Shown piece by piece: positions 44,499-57,491 of a stretch of DNA of 64,000 bases. A program made the translations under genes and the position numbers. The notes beneath the pieces are model-generated. The model was not told the origin of the DNA. It did not search any database and saw only the letters and a list, made by a program, of their open reading frames with translations. How positions within the stretch are numbered: position 1 is the stretch's first letter; every line of letters begins with the position of its first letter. This DNA is from Crocodylus rhombifer (lineage: Eukaryota > Chordata > Crocodylia > Crocodylidae): contig JAVSML010024616.1 of assembly GCA_038503035.1 (NCBI GenBank), positions 628,068 through 692,067 on the forward strand, given 5' to 3'.

Positions 44499-46611
44499 AA
44501 TATGCACTGTGTGAGTTCTGAAGTATTTTAATTGCCTTAATGTTGGTCATGGCAACATAAGAATCCCATGATTTTTTTAAAACTATACAAAAACTATTTT
44601 ATACCATTTTACCTGTTGTACCCACTTTTTAGGAAAGATGTGTTGTCAATTGTAATAAATGTTTACTTAGCTGCTATTATAATGTTTATCTGTTATTTTG
44701 AGTGTTCACACCTATCAATATACGATTCATTAAGCTTTTCCATCCTCTGCATTCCAAAAGTTAAACTAAAAAACAGAAGCATACATTTTTGCAGCCTGAG
44801 CTTTAGCAGTGTACAAATTTGTATGGTTTCCAGTCATGATTTGATAAGCTTTTAAAATAGATGTATACAAACAGTATCGCCAGAATTCCTGTCACTGACA
44901 GCTCTATCAAGCTGGATGACAGGAATGACAGAAATGTAATTTTCCTAGTCAAGTACAACAAACTTGAGGTAATTTTTGTCTTTTTTTCTGTGACTACCAC
45001 ATACTGTATACATTGTTAAGACAGGTGAATGTTTTGCTTTTCTCCACTAACACAAAACTTAATATTTTTATTAGATTTTTTTTTTAACTAAAAGTTTAAA
45101 GTTACTTCGCCTCCACAGTAGTCTCTGATGTAATAGGCAATTATAAAACTTATCGGCTTACCTTGAAAACAAAAATTGAGGTAATCCTATTAAGTACACA
45201 GGTCCGAAATTTCACATCATAGGAAAGATTAGTATATGTACTAAATTCTAAAATTGAGATTTCTGAGATTTTTGCTGGTGACCTTTATCTAATGACTACT
45301 AACTGACTTTGTCAGGAGTGAAGCAATTCTAAGACTACAAATCTTGTTTACTAGTTCTACTGATTTTTACTAGGAAACACAGTACTGTAATTAGAGCTTA
45401 AAATAAGAATAAGTAACAATATTTACATCATCTTTTTGTAATAATGATTAGCTTACAATACATGCCAAATTACAACTTCCTCACCACACTAAAACACTAG
45501 TGGCAAAGCACTAATAAAGGGGAGGAAATGAATTTTGACATACATGTAACATTCTTAAATTAAACCTGCTAACTTATAATATGTCAACACTACATTTCTT
45601 CCTGAATACTTCCCAGTGCGAAACATCAACTTCTGAGTAATATTCTCTATTAAGTGCAACCTATGAAAGCAAACCAACTGAAGAGTACTTTGAATTTCTT
45701 GGTTCAGAAAATCTAATACAATTTAGTTAATGTATTATTGATACTTCATAACATTAATGGCCACATGTTCAGGTCCACTTGGTTGATACACTGTTTGTTT
45801 GGTTTTCCCTTTGGGGGTTGGGGTGGAGGCAGGGACATTTCCTCTTAGTTCAGATACATGGGGCTTCTTAAAGCAATGTAATGAAATTAGCACCTCACAG
45901 GTGCTTGCAGAACTGATAAATGTTACATTCTATTAACACTATAAGTTAAATAAGCTACATGGGTGCAGACAGATATGCAGAAGTGATCCAGATGACTCCG
46001 ACTATAAAGGTTCTAATGTGTCCAAAAATAATCTCAGCTCATAACACTGCTAACTTTTAAACATTGGTAGAGATGTGAAACCAAGCTTCCAGGACTAGAG
46101 CTTCTAACCAGTTGAAGAAAAAAAAATTAAAAGCTGTGAAGCTGTAATCACACAAACTAAAATACTATTTCAAGTCACTGAAACACCAAGCACTTCTGAG
46201 AGATTTCTAACACATTCTAACATTAAAGAAAATGGCCTCTAGTTTCTTACAGTTTCAAGAAAAGGAATAAAAAAGAAAATCAGTAATTCTACGTGTTAAT
46301 TAGAACCAAATGTTGTTACCACTATCACAAAGAACAGAATATTGACAATAATTGCCTTGATTTTAGGGAACCCCCCCCACAAACAGGTACAGATGGTTAA
46401 CAGTTACTTTCTTATCTGGGTAGATGACAACAACCAGACTACAGAGCAATGAACAGTGTTGTCTAAAAGCAACCATAATACTTATAAACAAATATAGTAT
46501 TGAATCTAATACAACTGTAGTTCCAGAGATTTACTGTTTCTGTGAAGACTTCACGTGAAGACTCTTATTGATGATGAATATACCTTTATGGTTAGGAGTC
46601 TACCTAAGCTG
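44499..46611. other. Low-copy AT-rich intronic sequence
   Basis: No gene or transposon recognised. Confidence 0.5.
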
Positions 46612-47072
46612 CAGGGAGACTTACCAATTTTTGTGGGTTGGTCATGGTGTAAAGTTCTAACTCAAAGGGCATTTTGCAGTGGCCCCCCTCCCCTCACTGC
46701 TAATTGCTAAGGCTGACTGACAGAGAAGCCCTAGCCCTCACTGCTAATTGGCAGGGAGGCCCTGGGAGGGAGAAGGGGGATCTTGATTTCTAGCAGCCCT
46801 TTGCACAGACCAGCCCCTCAGAGATACCTGGCACACAGACCCTAGTGGGGGGAGGAGGGATGAGGGGGCGGCAGTCATCTTGTCTGCTGCCCTTCATGCC
46901 ACCCTGCTAGCCAGTGCCTTCCTCTCCTGGCAGCAAGGACCACTGGCTCCTACTGGGCGCCAACATTTTATTTTTAAGGGGTTTTTTTTATTGATCTCAC
47001 AGATTTTGTAGACTATCCCTAATTTTGCAATTTCCGCTAAATCCACAAAACCCCAAATTCTGTAGGTCCCTA
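46612..47072. mobile_element. Possible hAT-like element with GC-rich interior
   Basis: CAGGGAGACTTACCAATTTT on the left and CCAAATTCTGTAGGTCCCTA on the right can pair as imperfect inverted termini. Between them is a GC-rich segment with two copies of CCCTCACTGCTAATTG (near 46692 and 46737). No target duplication was found. Confidence 0.35.
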
Positions 47073-48965
47073 TTTTATGGTGCCAGTGTTCATCATCATG
47101 TTTAAGATATTTTGAAGGCATTTCAGCAACTCAGCCATGAAAGAGATATCAGTTCCACATCCCCTCTATCCTACCAGTGAGAAAATACCCTCCACATTTT
47201 AACAGTTGGGAGGGGGGGGCAGGGAGGAACGTGGACTGCTTGCAAGAGAAAATCAGCAGCAGAAACAGCATGGTTGGACAGACTTTTACATTTTACCAGA
47301 AAGCCTTTCTTCTGAGAACCTACCTTTTAAACAGTCATGCTGCAAAATCTTCAGGTAAACTAGATGTTAATGGAAATTTGGTTTTGCATCAATAGATCAC
47401 CTCTTGTAGCAGGGAGATCAGATCTTCTGTTGACATATTTAAATCAGTTCTGAATGTCCGGTTCAGCTCCACTAATCTGAGTTAATGAAGGGAATAAACA
47501 TCGCCAGAGATCTAGCTTTCTGTACTTAAGTGTTTACCTTATTCCTTGATGGGAAAAAATGGGCCCAAGTAAAATGTTATTCAAACTAGGGCATCAGAGC
47601 AGCCATATATATCACTCCCACTCCTGATGAGATAACTGTCCATTTTCCTATTGGACTTTGGGACTATGAAGTCTATTTGCAGTCTACTCCAACTGTCACT
47701 AATTTACGCAAAATATTTTGGGTTGATTCTCCATACTCCCAGACATATTGGAGATCTACTTAAGTCCCCAGTACATGTTCTCGTGTGAGTGACAGAACGG
47801 TTGTGAGTTTATCAACTGTCCACAGAACAAGCAGAAAAAACATATGGCTCCTTGCTCCAGGTCAGTCTGTAGGTGAGAAAACATTCATGCTGTTCAACTG
47901 CATCCTCACCAAGGCATTTCTGAGTCTTCAATGAAAGTACTAAAGAAACAGTCTGTCTGCTTTTACCTGCAAACAGTTTAATGACCATCCATTTCTGTTA
48001 GTGACTACTAGCAGTCAACTCCTTCAAACTGAAATTCACAGGAGAGAACTCCATAGGGTTGCATAAGGGCATCCCTTATCTGGGTTTTTATCTTTCAACT
48101 GCCATTCAATAGTTTGGAATACTGCACGATTTTAAAAGGATTACACATAGCTTTTCACTGATGAAAGAGACCAACTTTTAGTAGAGTTAAACACACCAAG
48201 GGACAAAAATGGAACACAGTATGTTTTGTTTTCCCCTGCTGGCTTGTTGCTGGGTTTTTGACGAAACATGCATATGGGATCTCAAAAAATACCAAAATTT
48301 TCATCTAGTTAACAACTATACAATTACATTTTAAAAGGCAGAGCCTTCTTTCCACATATTACTTGAACAGTTATTTTATCATACAAGAGATTTTATTCAC
48401 CAGAACATGTTATTTGATTATTTAAAGTTCTCATCAACCTTTTACAATATCTTAATAGCATTCATGTGTGTGTGTTTTGTAATGCCACAGAAGAGTAGAG
48501 CTTCAGACATATGAGTTATAGGTTTGGTTACTCAAGTGCAGGCATTCTGAGTTAAGTTAAAGACATACTAAGTCGTTTAAAAAACCTTCCATCTTCTGCT
48601 GTTATGGATCATTGAAAATGTTTTCTCTCTATGGACAAAGATGACACTTTTAATTCCCCCCCCCTCCCCCCAACCTAGCATTCCCCCTCCTGCCCCCCAC
48701 CTCTGAGTCAACCTGTCATTAGCATTAATTGCACAGTGCAACAAGGTGGAAAGTAAGAGCAAACTATCCAAAACTTTGGAAACCCAGTCAGAAGACACTG
48801 TCTGCCTTGGATTATCTTCTGAATCTGTTGAATCTCTCAGGCACAAAAAAAAAAAAAGGATTTTTTAACTTTAATTTTTTTTAACTTTGAAACCTTAATA
48901 TTGAGGAACTCTTAAGCACATTATGAATGCTATTTGATGCTTCAATACAAGATTTCCATATGTGC
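47073..48965. other. Low-copy intronic sequence with C-run cluster
   Basis: No gene recognised. It contains the run of C-tracts at 48656-48698 (four runs of at least five C) discussed under findings. Confidence 0.5.
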
Positions 48966-48973
48966 CTGATGAC

Positions 48974-49161
48974 CAGGGATCCTGGTTCTCTCCGATTTAA
49001 AAAAAATCCCCAATTTTTGGTTAAAAATAAGTAACATTTTTCCATGATTAAAATGGAACATCACTATATATAGAGAGATATCTATCTATCTATCTATCTG
49101 TGATGTTCCATTTTAATCATGGAAAATGTGGATTTTAAATCAGAGAAAACCAGGATCCCTG
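48974..49161. mobile_element. Palindromic hAT-type MITE with 8-bp TSD and ATCT loop
   Basis: The element begins CAGGGATCCTGGTTCTC and ends GAAAACCAGGATCCCTG. It is a long imperfect palindrome in which TCCATGATTAAAATGGAACA in the left arm is matched exactly by the right arm. The flanks CTGATGAC (48966-48973) and CTGATGGC (49162-49169) agree at 7 of 8 bases, as expected for a hAT target duplication. The loop (about 49070-49100) holds TATATAGAGAGATA and an ATCT microsatellite. Confidence 0.8.
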
Positions 49162-49169
49162 CTGATGGC

Positions 49170-52060
49170 AGCAGACTTGCATTTTACTGTGCCTAGTGGA
49201 AGAAGAAATGAAAACAAATTTTACATGTAAACACAGAACTGACAATCCCGGTCATGGCCATGACCATCCATCTGTTGCTAAAGCCGCTTTATTAGAATTA
49301 TGGTTGTGCTGTGACTCCTATGGGTCCAGAGTATTAATACTGCATTGATTCTGCCATAGGTACTGTGGAAATTCCAAATTTGGTAGCACAGCATACTACA
49401 CATTTAAAAAATCCTGCTTTTTCACTAAATCAGACTTTTAAAATGTGAAGAAGGAGTTTTGAAGTATATAAAGCTGTCCAAACTATTCCTTTTACTGAAC
49501 TAGTCCACATAGGTCAATAAGCTTTGAGTTGTTCTCAAACACAATACCCAACTGCTAAGGACTTAGCAGCAAACTCCTCTGGTCAAGATCACAGCCAGAC
49601 CTTGGTGGGTTTCGTCATCTTTATAAAAATATTTTAATGTCTTCATTAAATAAAACTAATGTCAGCCTTTGTATGATTTTTTAACTATCTTGATTCAAGA
49701 GGAATATTACTCAACTCACTTTCATTAACAAAGACATGATAATCATGTGTTAATATGATAATGACAATGTTTATAACAGTGTTTAGGAACTCACAGAAGT
49801 TAAACAGAATATGGTATACGTTAAAGTGAAAAATCAACCTTTTGGATACACATAGGTACTACAGTTCAGGTACACATTACACTTTAATGTGAAAATTATT
49901 ACTGCTAAGTAAGTCTCCCTCCATTACTACTGCTGATGCAAACTGCTAGTGATAGCAAAGATGCAAACACTAATATAGGTTGCCTTAATCATCTGATGAG
50001 ATGACTGCTAAAACACTAGAAGTTACCCAGCAACCTTTCTATATTACCACTACATTACCACTGCCAGTATTAATACCATTGGGAGAGACGCACCGTTATG
50101 AAACTGAATGGAAGCAGGTGTACTATATAATCCAAATGTGCAACAGTTTGGAAGAGTCTAACGTACACCTATAACTCATGGTGGTTATGACGTATACATA
50201 CAATAAAGTGTATGCTTATATCACAGAAAAGTATACAGATTGCAATGTCCAGGAATCTGGATAAAATTCATACCCCACAAAAATGATTTTTCATTAAGCA
50301 GGCACTAAATGAAAGTTGGATACATGTCCAGTTAAATATGAACAGCATTAGGAATCCTGAGTTTCTCTCCCACATTGAAGTTGGGGGGAGGGGAGGAAGG
50401 AAGGAAGGTAGGAAGGGAGAAGTGGATAATATGATCCTAATAAGGGAGATCCCCAGACCTATTTTTAAGAAGGGGCAAATAAATGCTTCCTATCCTGCCT
50501 TCTCAAAGACTCTCTGCTGGTTTCAAACAAAGTTACGATTACACACATCTTAGCTTGGCTTGAGTCAAACAAATCCAAGAAAAAAAAGAATCACAACAAT
50601 ACAACGTATAATGAACTACCTGATATTATCAGCCACTTTCTCTCTCACCATAAGCCTACGGTTGCACATGCACCATTCCTGGTCCGTAGAACATGCCCAA
50701 GGGTAGTTACGGGTGAGGGGAAGGGGCAAAATGGTATGGTTACCATCCCCTTTCATTTTTGCCACAGATGCACGGAGGAAGAACCAGGTCCTCACTGGGG
50801 CAGCTGGTGAGGTGGGGCAGACAGCAGCTCTGAGGGACCTGACCCTTAGACTGTCTTGAGCCAGGTGCCGACCAGACCTGTTAATGACATTGGGGAACCA
50901 GAGCAGGGATGGGGGTGACCACCAGAAAGCAAAAGTAGCCGTGTTACTGGCTATGTCCTGGGCTCCCTTGAGGCCAGCCGGTGCAGTGCAGGTGTGGACT
51001 CCAGCTGCTATGGATGCTGGACAAGTTTTCTGTACACTGGCTGCAGCAGACCCTGCAGAGTGGACCAATTGTCACCCATTTCTGACCCAGTGCAGCCCAA
51101 GTTCATGCCCACACCTGCACTTGCACCACAGCCGCAGCAGCAACAGCAGCTGAAGTGTGAGGAGCAGAGCCCAAGTTATGGCACATAATGCCACTTACAG
51201 AGTTATTCTCTAGAGATCAGAATAATATCCCCCCCAACCTTCACTCCACTCTGTCCAGGGTGCAGAAACCTGCAAGGACTAGGTGAGATGAGAGAGAAAG
51301 GAATATAAGGAGCCCATTGGGATGGAGGAACATGGCCTCAGACACACTGGGCCCCCCTAACATCCCATGACAGGACAGAGAAGGTACTGCTCCCTACCCT
51401 TTCACCCATTGGCCCTGGTTCTGTGAGGCACCCAAGCCTGGGCTGGGGCAAGGAGTTTGGACCCCTCGCCACAACTTCAGCAAAATCCTAGATCCATCCA
51501 TAAGCATACTCAATACGTGTACTCTCTACCTTCATTTGAAGGAAAGACTAAATGGTCAATCCAATTAAAAAAACTGAGTATAAAGGAGGCAAAGTGGTGC
51601 CAGCTGCAGTGCAAAATAAGAACAACTGTCGCGTACTGCAGTCAATGCAGACAAGCTAAAATTGCTAAGGTGTTACTTTAATAATATTTCAGGTTTTAAT
51701 GCTATTAAATGTCCCTGCAGGGCAGAAGACAAGCTTGATTTATGCTTCATTCAAAAACTAACAATTTGATTAGACTTAGGTAAGCTTCTTAACAAGGAGG
51801 TTCACAACCCGTTACAGGACTCAAGGCACCCCTCCGTAGCTCTTCTGAATTTAGCAGCATTCCATTTAAAAAAAACTAATTTCACTCAGTTTTTGACATA
51901 CCCTAGTTGAGAGTCTGATAAGTATCTAAAAGCTTGATCACTACTACAGTTATTCAATTCCAAGATGAGGCTTCCACCCCCTATTTAACAGTCCCTTATC
52001 TTTGAACCGAGTCAGAGGCAGCAGGGGATGTAGGCAGCTACTATGGTGGTGGCTCCAGCC
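49170..52060. other. Intronic sequence, partly GC-richer near 50.6-51.5 kb
   Basis: No exon supported. 50620-51200 is GC-richer and yields chance frames on both strands, with CAGCAGCAACAGCAGCTGAA near 51133. Near 51800, GGAGGTTCACAACCCG with AGGCACCCCTCC may be a decayed hAT end. Confidence 0.4.
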
Positions 52061-52247
52061 CAGGGGTGGGCAAAATGTGGCCCAGGGGCCAGATGTGACC
52101 CGCCAGGCCATTCTATCTGGCCCGTGGGGCCCCTAAAAAATTTAGAAAATTAACATTTATCTGCCCCTGGCTGTCCATCATGCAGCCCTCGATGACTTGA
52201 CAAAACTCAGTAAGTGGCCCTCTGCCAAAAGTAATTGCCCGCCCCTG
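52061..52247. mobile_element. Nonautonomous hAT-type element with 8-bp TSD
   Basis: The left end CAGGGGTGGGCAAAATGTGG and the right end AATTGCCCGCCCCTG form terminal inverted repeats typical of hAT/Charlie-like elements. The flanks CTCCAGCC (52053-52060) and CTCTAGCC (52248-52255) match at 7 of 8 bases. The internal GCCATTCTATCTGGCCCGTG is shared with 27919-27965. It has no coding capacity. Confidence 0.82.
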
Positions 52248-52255
52248 CTCTAGCC

Positions 52256-52941
52256 CCACCCCCAAGTTGTGGGGGGTATAAAGGAAGAGGCATGGGGGGC
52301 AGAGGCTGCAGAGTCAGGCACAAGTGGGGACAAGTGGTAGGGCAGGCAGCAGGAGGCAAGCTACCTATTCCCCCACCACCTGGCCCTCTTATGCCTGTCC
52401 CCATTGCTTCCCCCACAACTCTTACTGTCACCCCCACTCCCTGCCACCCTACCACATGCCCCACCACCCTTTTCACCATCTGCCCTCTTACTGTCTCTAC
52501 CCATCCCCTCCCTCACTACTGCTGCTTTCCCCACTCCAGTAGTAGAGATGAATTAAACTCTATATTATCCTCCAATAATTAAACTCTATACATAGAAAAT
52601 TATAACAAATTATACATCTTCCATGTATAGAATCTAATTATTAGCAGGTCTTAAGTTCAGGGTCATCTTGGAGGTAAGCACATATAGTAATTTGCATTTC
52701 CTCAGAATGCATATCTAGAGGGAATGCAAGGGGTTTTCTGTGTTATCATTTATAGGACCAATTGTGTAGTCCCAACTCTACACTCCGAACTACACAGTTG
52801 GTCTAATAAAAAACAGTACAAAAAAACCCCTCGTCTCTTATACATTTCCAGCTATAACACTTCAAACCATGTAGACAGGACATGAAGTATTCTGATAGTC
52901 ATAAATTTTCGTGTCAGAAGGTAACATTAAATCATACTGGC
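52256..52941. other. C-rich then AT-rich intronic sequence
   Basis: 52330-52540 is C-rich on the plus strand (CCCACCACC and CTGCCACCCTACCACATG), perhaps a degenerate C-rich repeat. The remainder is unclassified. Confidence 0.4.
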
Positions 52942-53191
52942 CAGGAGTCAAAAACCATTTGTCACTGTGGACCATAAATATCCACCTCTCTCAGAGCACT
53001 TAAGCTGCCTCAACTCACCAGATCCAGCCACTCTTCAGCCTGTGCTTATCTTCGCTGCAAACAGCAGCAGGAGGGGCTGCAGAGGGGGATGCTGTACAGA
53101 CAGGTGCCTCAACAGAGTTGAGATCTGCCCGATCCCCCATGCTGCCCTCAACTGGGTCAGACCTTTGCAGGCCACAGGTTGCTGACTCCTG
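52942..53191. mobile_element. hAT-like short element
   Basis: CAGGAGTCAAAAACC at the left and GGTTGCTGACTCCTG at the right are 15-bp inverted termini with two mismatches, spanning 250 bp. The interior is moderately GC-rich. Flanking 8-mers match at only 4 positions, so the target duplication has decayed or the ends are slightly off. Confidence 0.6.
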
Positions 53192-54102
53192 AAATATGCT
53201 GACCTCTTGGATCACAGAATTTCATCAGCTACCTCTGTATTTGTCACTGGCAATCCCTCAATTAAAGAATGATCACTACGACAGCTCATCATGGATGACT
53301 TAAGAGTCCAATCCTTGAGCCACAGATCCAACTGCAATAGTTGCAGGTTTTTCTGCAGAAGAGAGTAAGCTGTAAGCTGGGATTTCTTTCCTTTTCCTTC
53401 CTCCATATTCTCTTATCTACTTCAAGGACAAGATGCTTTACTTCTAAGTGGGCTGCTGCTTGGTTGAGATTGCGGCGCTACTGGAGTCACTGCAGCCAGC
53501 TCCTTACAGCTCCTGTTGTCGGTATCCATTTTCTTGAGGTATGCCTTCATTATGTCCTTGCAGCATTTCCTCTGGCCACCATGAGATCTCAGACTGCAAT
53601 TAAGTTGGGAGTAGAGCACTCATTTAGGACTCAATTCCTCTGTATTGAGCCCAATAACTGTCACCTGACGAAAGCGTATCTACTTAAAAGTCATTCTGTC
53701 CTGATCTAAAGACAGAGATGGAGCATCTACTACTTCACTTGGGGGGTTTTCAATCTCACTGTTAAATTTATTGCCTTGTTCTACTTTGAATTTTTCTATT
53801 TTAATGTCTACCAATTGATTCTTGTTATGCCTTCCTTTGCTAAGCTAAAGAGCCCTTTAATACCAAATATTTCTCCCCATACATAAACATTTTCACAGGA
53901 AATCAAGTCACTTCTTGATATTGTTTTAATAAGCCACACAAGCTAAAATGATAGAGCTCCTCAAAATAACTCGCTGTAATATTATTTTTCCAATCCTCAA
54001 ATTATCTGGGGCTCTTTTCTTTATACCTTTTTAAAATTTTCTCTTGAAACTAGTGCAATATTTCCTTATTGGTATCACCAGTGTTTTAACAGAAGTAAAA
54101 CC
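53192..54102. other. Low-copy intronic sequence
   Basis: No gene recognised. The 122-codon frame at 53341-53709 contains no known motif. Confidence 0.45.
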
Positions 54103-54110
54103 ACCTTCCT

Positions 54111-54966
54111 TAGGGTTACCATACGTCCAAGTTTACTCAGACACATCCTCTTTTTGGGTCCTCTGACCTCCATCTGGGTGTTTTTTTGAAATACGAACAA
54201 ATGCCCAGGAATTTGTCCACTAGTCCTTTTTCAACATGGATATTGTTAAGTAGAAGAACTTCATTTCCTAGCTTGCCTAGCAGCAAGCGTGTTGGGATCA
54301 GATTTTCCATATCTTGCAGAAAAATGAAGTACCGCTTGCAGTGAACAGCAGCAGGGAGCACCATGTGCGTCTGTGTACACATGCACACATATACAGGTGG
54401 ATGCATACACTGATGGACATGGCCAACAAACAGCCAGGCAGGACACTGGCAGCAGCCCTAGCACCAAGTCTATAGAGAGTGGGGGTTGGACTGTCCAGGA
54501 CTTGGCCCCTGGTGTGTGCGTGTGCACGTGTGGCACCAAGAGCTGAGGCTGGCAGGACAGAGGGGCTCGGGGGAGGCACCTGCCCCTCCAACAGGAGGAA
54601 GGGACAGTGGGGACCGTGCGGCTGGGAGACATTGCTCAGCGCGGGAAGCGTCACAGGCCTCCCCCCCTCCTCGTTCCAGCCGCCACCAACACAAGCCAAA
54701 GCTGCTGGGGGAGGAACAACAGCTGCACCCTGGCACAGGGACAGCTAGGGACCCCCTCTGAACGGCTGGGGGGAGCAGGGAGCTGTGGCTGGGGAGGGAA
54801 GGGCACCAGGAGGCCCCAGGGGTCAGCAGCAGGGACAGGGGGCTGAGGATTGGGACTGAAGGGAACCAGCATACCCTGGGGGCTGGAGGCAAGGGACTGG
54901 GGGTCAGGAGCGAGGGTCCCCCCCAAGAGGTGTCCTCTTTTTTGGAACTGGAAATATAATAACCTT
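54111..54966. mobile_element. hAT-like element with TAGGGTTACC termini and 8-bp TSD
   Basis: The left end TAGGGTTACCATACGTCC and the right end GGAAATATAATAACCTT are imperfect inverted repeats, with subterminal CATCCTCTTTTTGGG / TGTCCTCTTTTTTGG motifs. The flanks ACCTTCCT (54103-54110) and ACCTTTCT (54967-54974) match at 7 of 8 bases. The GC-rich interior (54360-54930) has loosely repeated GGGCACCAGGAGGCCC-like units and no transposase. Overlapping frames of 120-140 codons on both strands are compositional. Confidence 0.72.
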
Positions 54967-54974
54967 ACCTTTCT

Positions 54975-57377
54975 ACTTAAACTTGCTACTCCCCTGTTTA
55001 TACATACAAGGATTACAATAGCACCTTTTGCCATGGCATCACATGGGGAATTTTAGGGTCATAGAAGACAAACAGCTGACCATGGCTCTTGTAGAGTCAC
55101 TGTCTTCCAAAATACAATTTCCCATCTAAGCATATAAGATACAGTTCCTAAATACATGTCCTTCCATTTGGTTATATTACAGAACACTGTGAACAGATCC
55201 AGGTTAAAAGCAATCCAAAATACACTTTGTGACTAGCCTGTCCCCATCATTATTTCCCACTTTGCCAAGTCCTGTGATATATAAAAATTGTATTAACAAT
55301 GATTTATATTTACAACGCAGTCATTAATAAAAACGCGAAACAAATTCAGGCCTGACAGATTCCTGCAAAGCTCCACTGGAACTTTATTTCCAGTCCATTA
55401 GTCCCAAAGTATTGTTAGAAATACCTTTCAGCATGGTCAAACAGGGCTCTTTGGGGAAATCTGATTTCTTTTATAAGACCAACTCAAATAGTTAGAAAAA
55501 TTTTGCTTTGCAAGCTTTTGGGTACAATTAACCTTTAGCATGGTATGCGTTTCAGAACAGCATCATGTAAAAACGCAAAATGATGAAGGAAAAAGGTGAA
55601 ACCAGCAGATCCTTAAAATGCAGTCTTGCATTTTATCAAATGTTTTCTACTCTTATTCTCTGGTGCAAACCAAACACAGGACCCATCTTTAACTCTGACA
55701 TTAACACAATGTAGTAGAAACAGAGTTCCAGAGTAGTGGCATAATTAACTCAAAATACCCATTGCAAATAAAAGGAAAAACACCTTCAAATATTCAACAA
55801 ATAGCATCTTGCCACAACTATTGTTATCTGCTGCTGCCAATCAGTATTGTTATGGTTGTACAAAGACTCCAGTGCACCAGACTGTCGCTAATTATGTATA
55901 TTCAAGTGATTAGCAAGCACTTGTTGCCTCGTTCACACCACCCTCCAAACAGCAGCCTTTGAGAGGAGAATAGACTGCAAATTTATTGAGAGAACACTGT
56001 TAATCCTTTGGGGAGAATGTAAATGTAAACAGGACTACTCTACATCAAGGTGCTTTGACAACAACAATCATCTGCATAAACACATGCTCAACAACAAACA
56101 GGTGTTCTATTTCACAACTAGCGCCCATTTGATGCTTTCAAGTAAGCATTATGCACAAACTGTTAGAAGTACTTTGAAACCAGCTGCAATTACTATAATT
56201 AGCTGTTTTCCTGCACTTCGTTTTTTTCCTCTACCTGTTCAGTATTGTGCTGGTGCAATCTGTAAACTCAAAGTAAAACCAAGGTTTCAAGCTCATTTTG
56301 AGACTACCATCCTCAGCAAGTTCATACTTACCATTAAAGTGCCACTAGTAGTAATAAGATATTTAGCATAAAATAGTTTAACAGTCCTACATGTCAGGTC
56401 TCATGTATGACACTCCTTGTCACATAGGAAACCAAGGACAACTTGCCAAAATGATGCTATAAAAACCAGTAAGCATTCAGTGGGCAAAATTTCTCCTTTA
56501 ATTAACAAGGAGGTGCCCAGCAAGGACAGGTCCATGCTTAATAAAAAATCTTGCATTTTGATTTACCAAACACTGGGAGAAAGGAGGTTTCCCAAATGCC
56601 TCATGGGTAGATGGCCACCATTTTGAATAGGCTAATACGACTGAAATAATTATTAAACAAAAAAGAAATGTTCCTTTTGTTCCTGGCTGGAGTTTTATAT
56701 CCATACATTTCACCCATTGAATACATTTTTTTTTAATGATTAAAAAGCATTTTCATTTTGTTTACACTCACACACGTGTTGCTTTCAGGTTTCCCATTCA
56801 ATAATATGGTAGACCATCAATTGTCTGAAATCTGTTCACAAACACAAATTCTATGGACTCCAGCCCCGGTCACCGGACATGCAAAAAAGCAAACTCCTTT
56901 GCATCCATAGGCATGTACAGATCCTTTTTAGTTCTAGGTTTTGTAAAAAATGCTATAATATTTTTGTCTTTTGTATATTATTTTTGTCGTCTTCTTCTAC
57001 CTTTTTGGTGTTCTTTTATAGATGGATGTCTAATACCAGTACATTCTGTATATATAAACATTTTTCATTTTTTAAAGGAAGGCAGTCCCATGGTTGCCTA
57101 CTGTAGTCCCTAGTGTCTGACATTGGTGCTGCATTTCTGTGGGTGAGTTCAACAGAAACAAATGAGTACCTATCATGCTCTTGTCTGCAAAGTCAATTTT
57201 AACCGTATCACTTGCTATACATGGGATGTGTATGGTGCCAAACTTTAACAATTTGGGCTGAAATCTTCCTTTCCAGGATCTCTATCCTAAGTTGAATCTC
57301 AGCTGAAATACTTCAGCAGTTTTAGGGATACTGGTTTTGCTACTATTTAGTTTGTCTAATAAAAGATATCACCTCTC
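54975..57377. other. Low-copy intronic sequence
   Basis: No gene or transposon recognised. AT-rich with short unsupported frames. Confidence 0.5.
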
Positions 57378-57491
57378 AGATTCACAGAAGTTTAGGGCTG
57401 GAAAGGACCTCATGAGATCATCAGGTCCAGCTCCCCTGCTCTAGGCAGGAAAGACTGCTGGGGTCAAATAACTCTAGCAGGGTGTGCATCC
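57378..57491 (-). mobile_element. CR1 3' end fragment
   Basis: AGATTCACAGAAGTTTAGGG, GACCTCATGAGATCATCAGG and GGTCAAATAACTCTAGCAGG are the reverse complement of a CR1 UTR and the last ORF2 codons. The sequence is diverged and truncated to about 115 bp. Confidence 0.8.

Noticed and set aside
54261..55034. 120-140 codon frames on both strands
   Set aside because: They lie in the GC-rich core of a nonautonomous hAT-like element.
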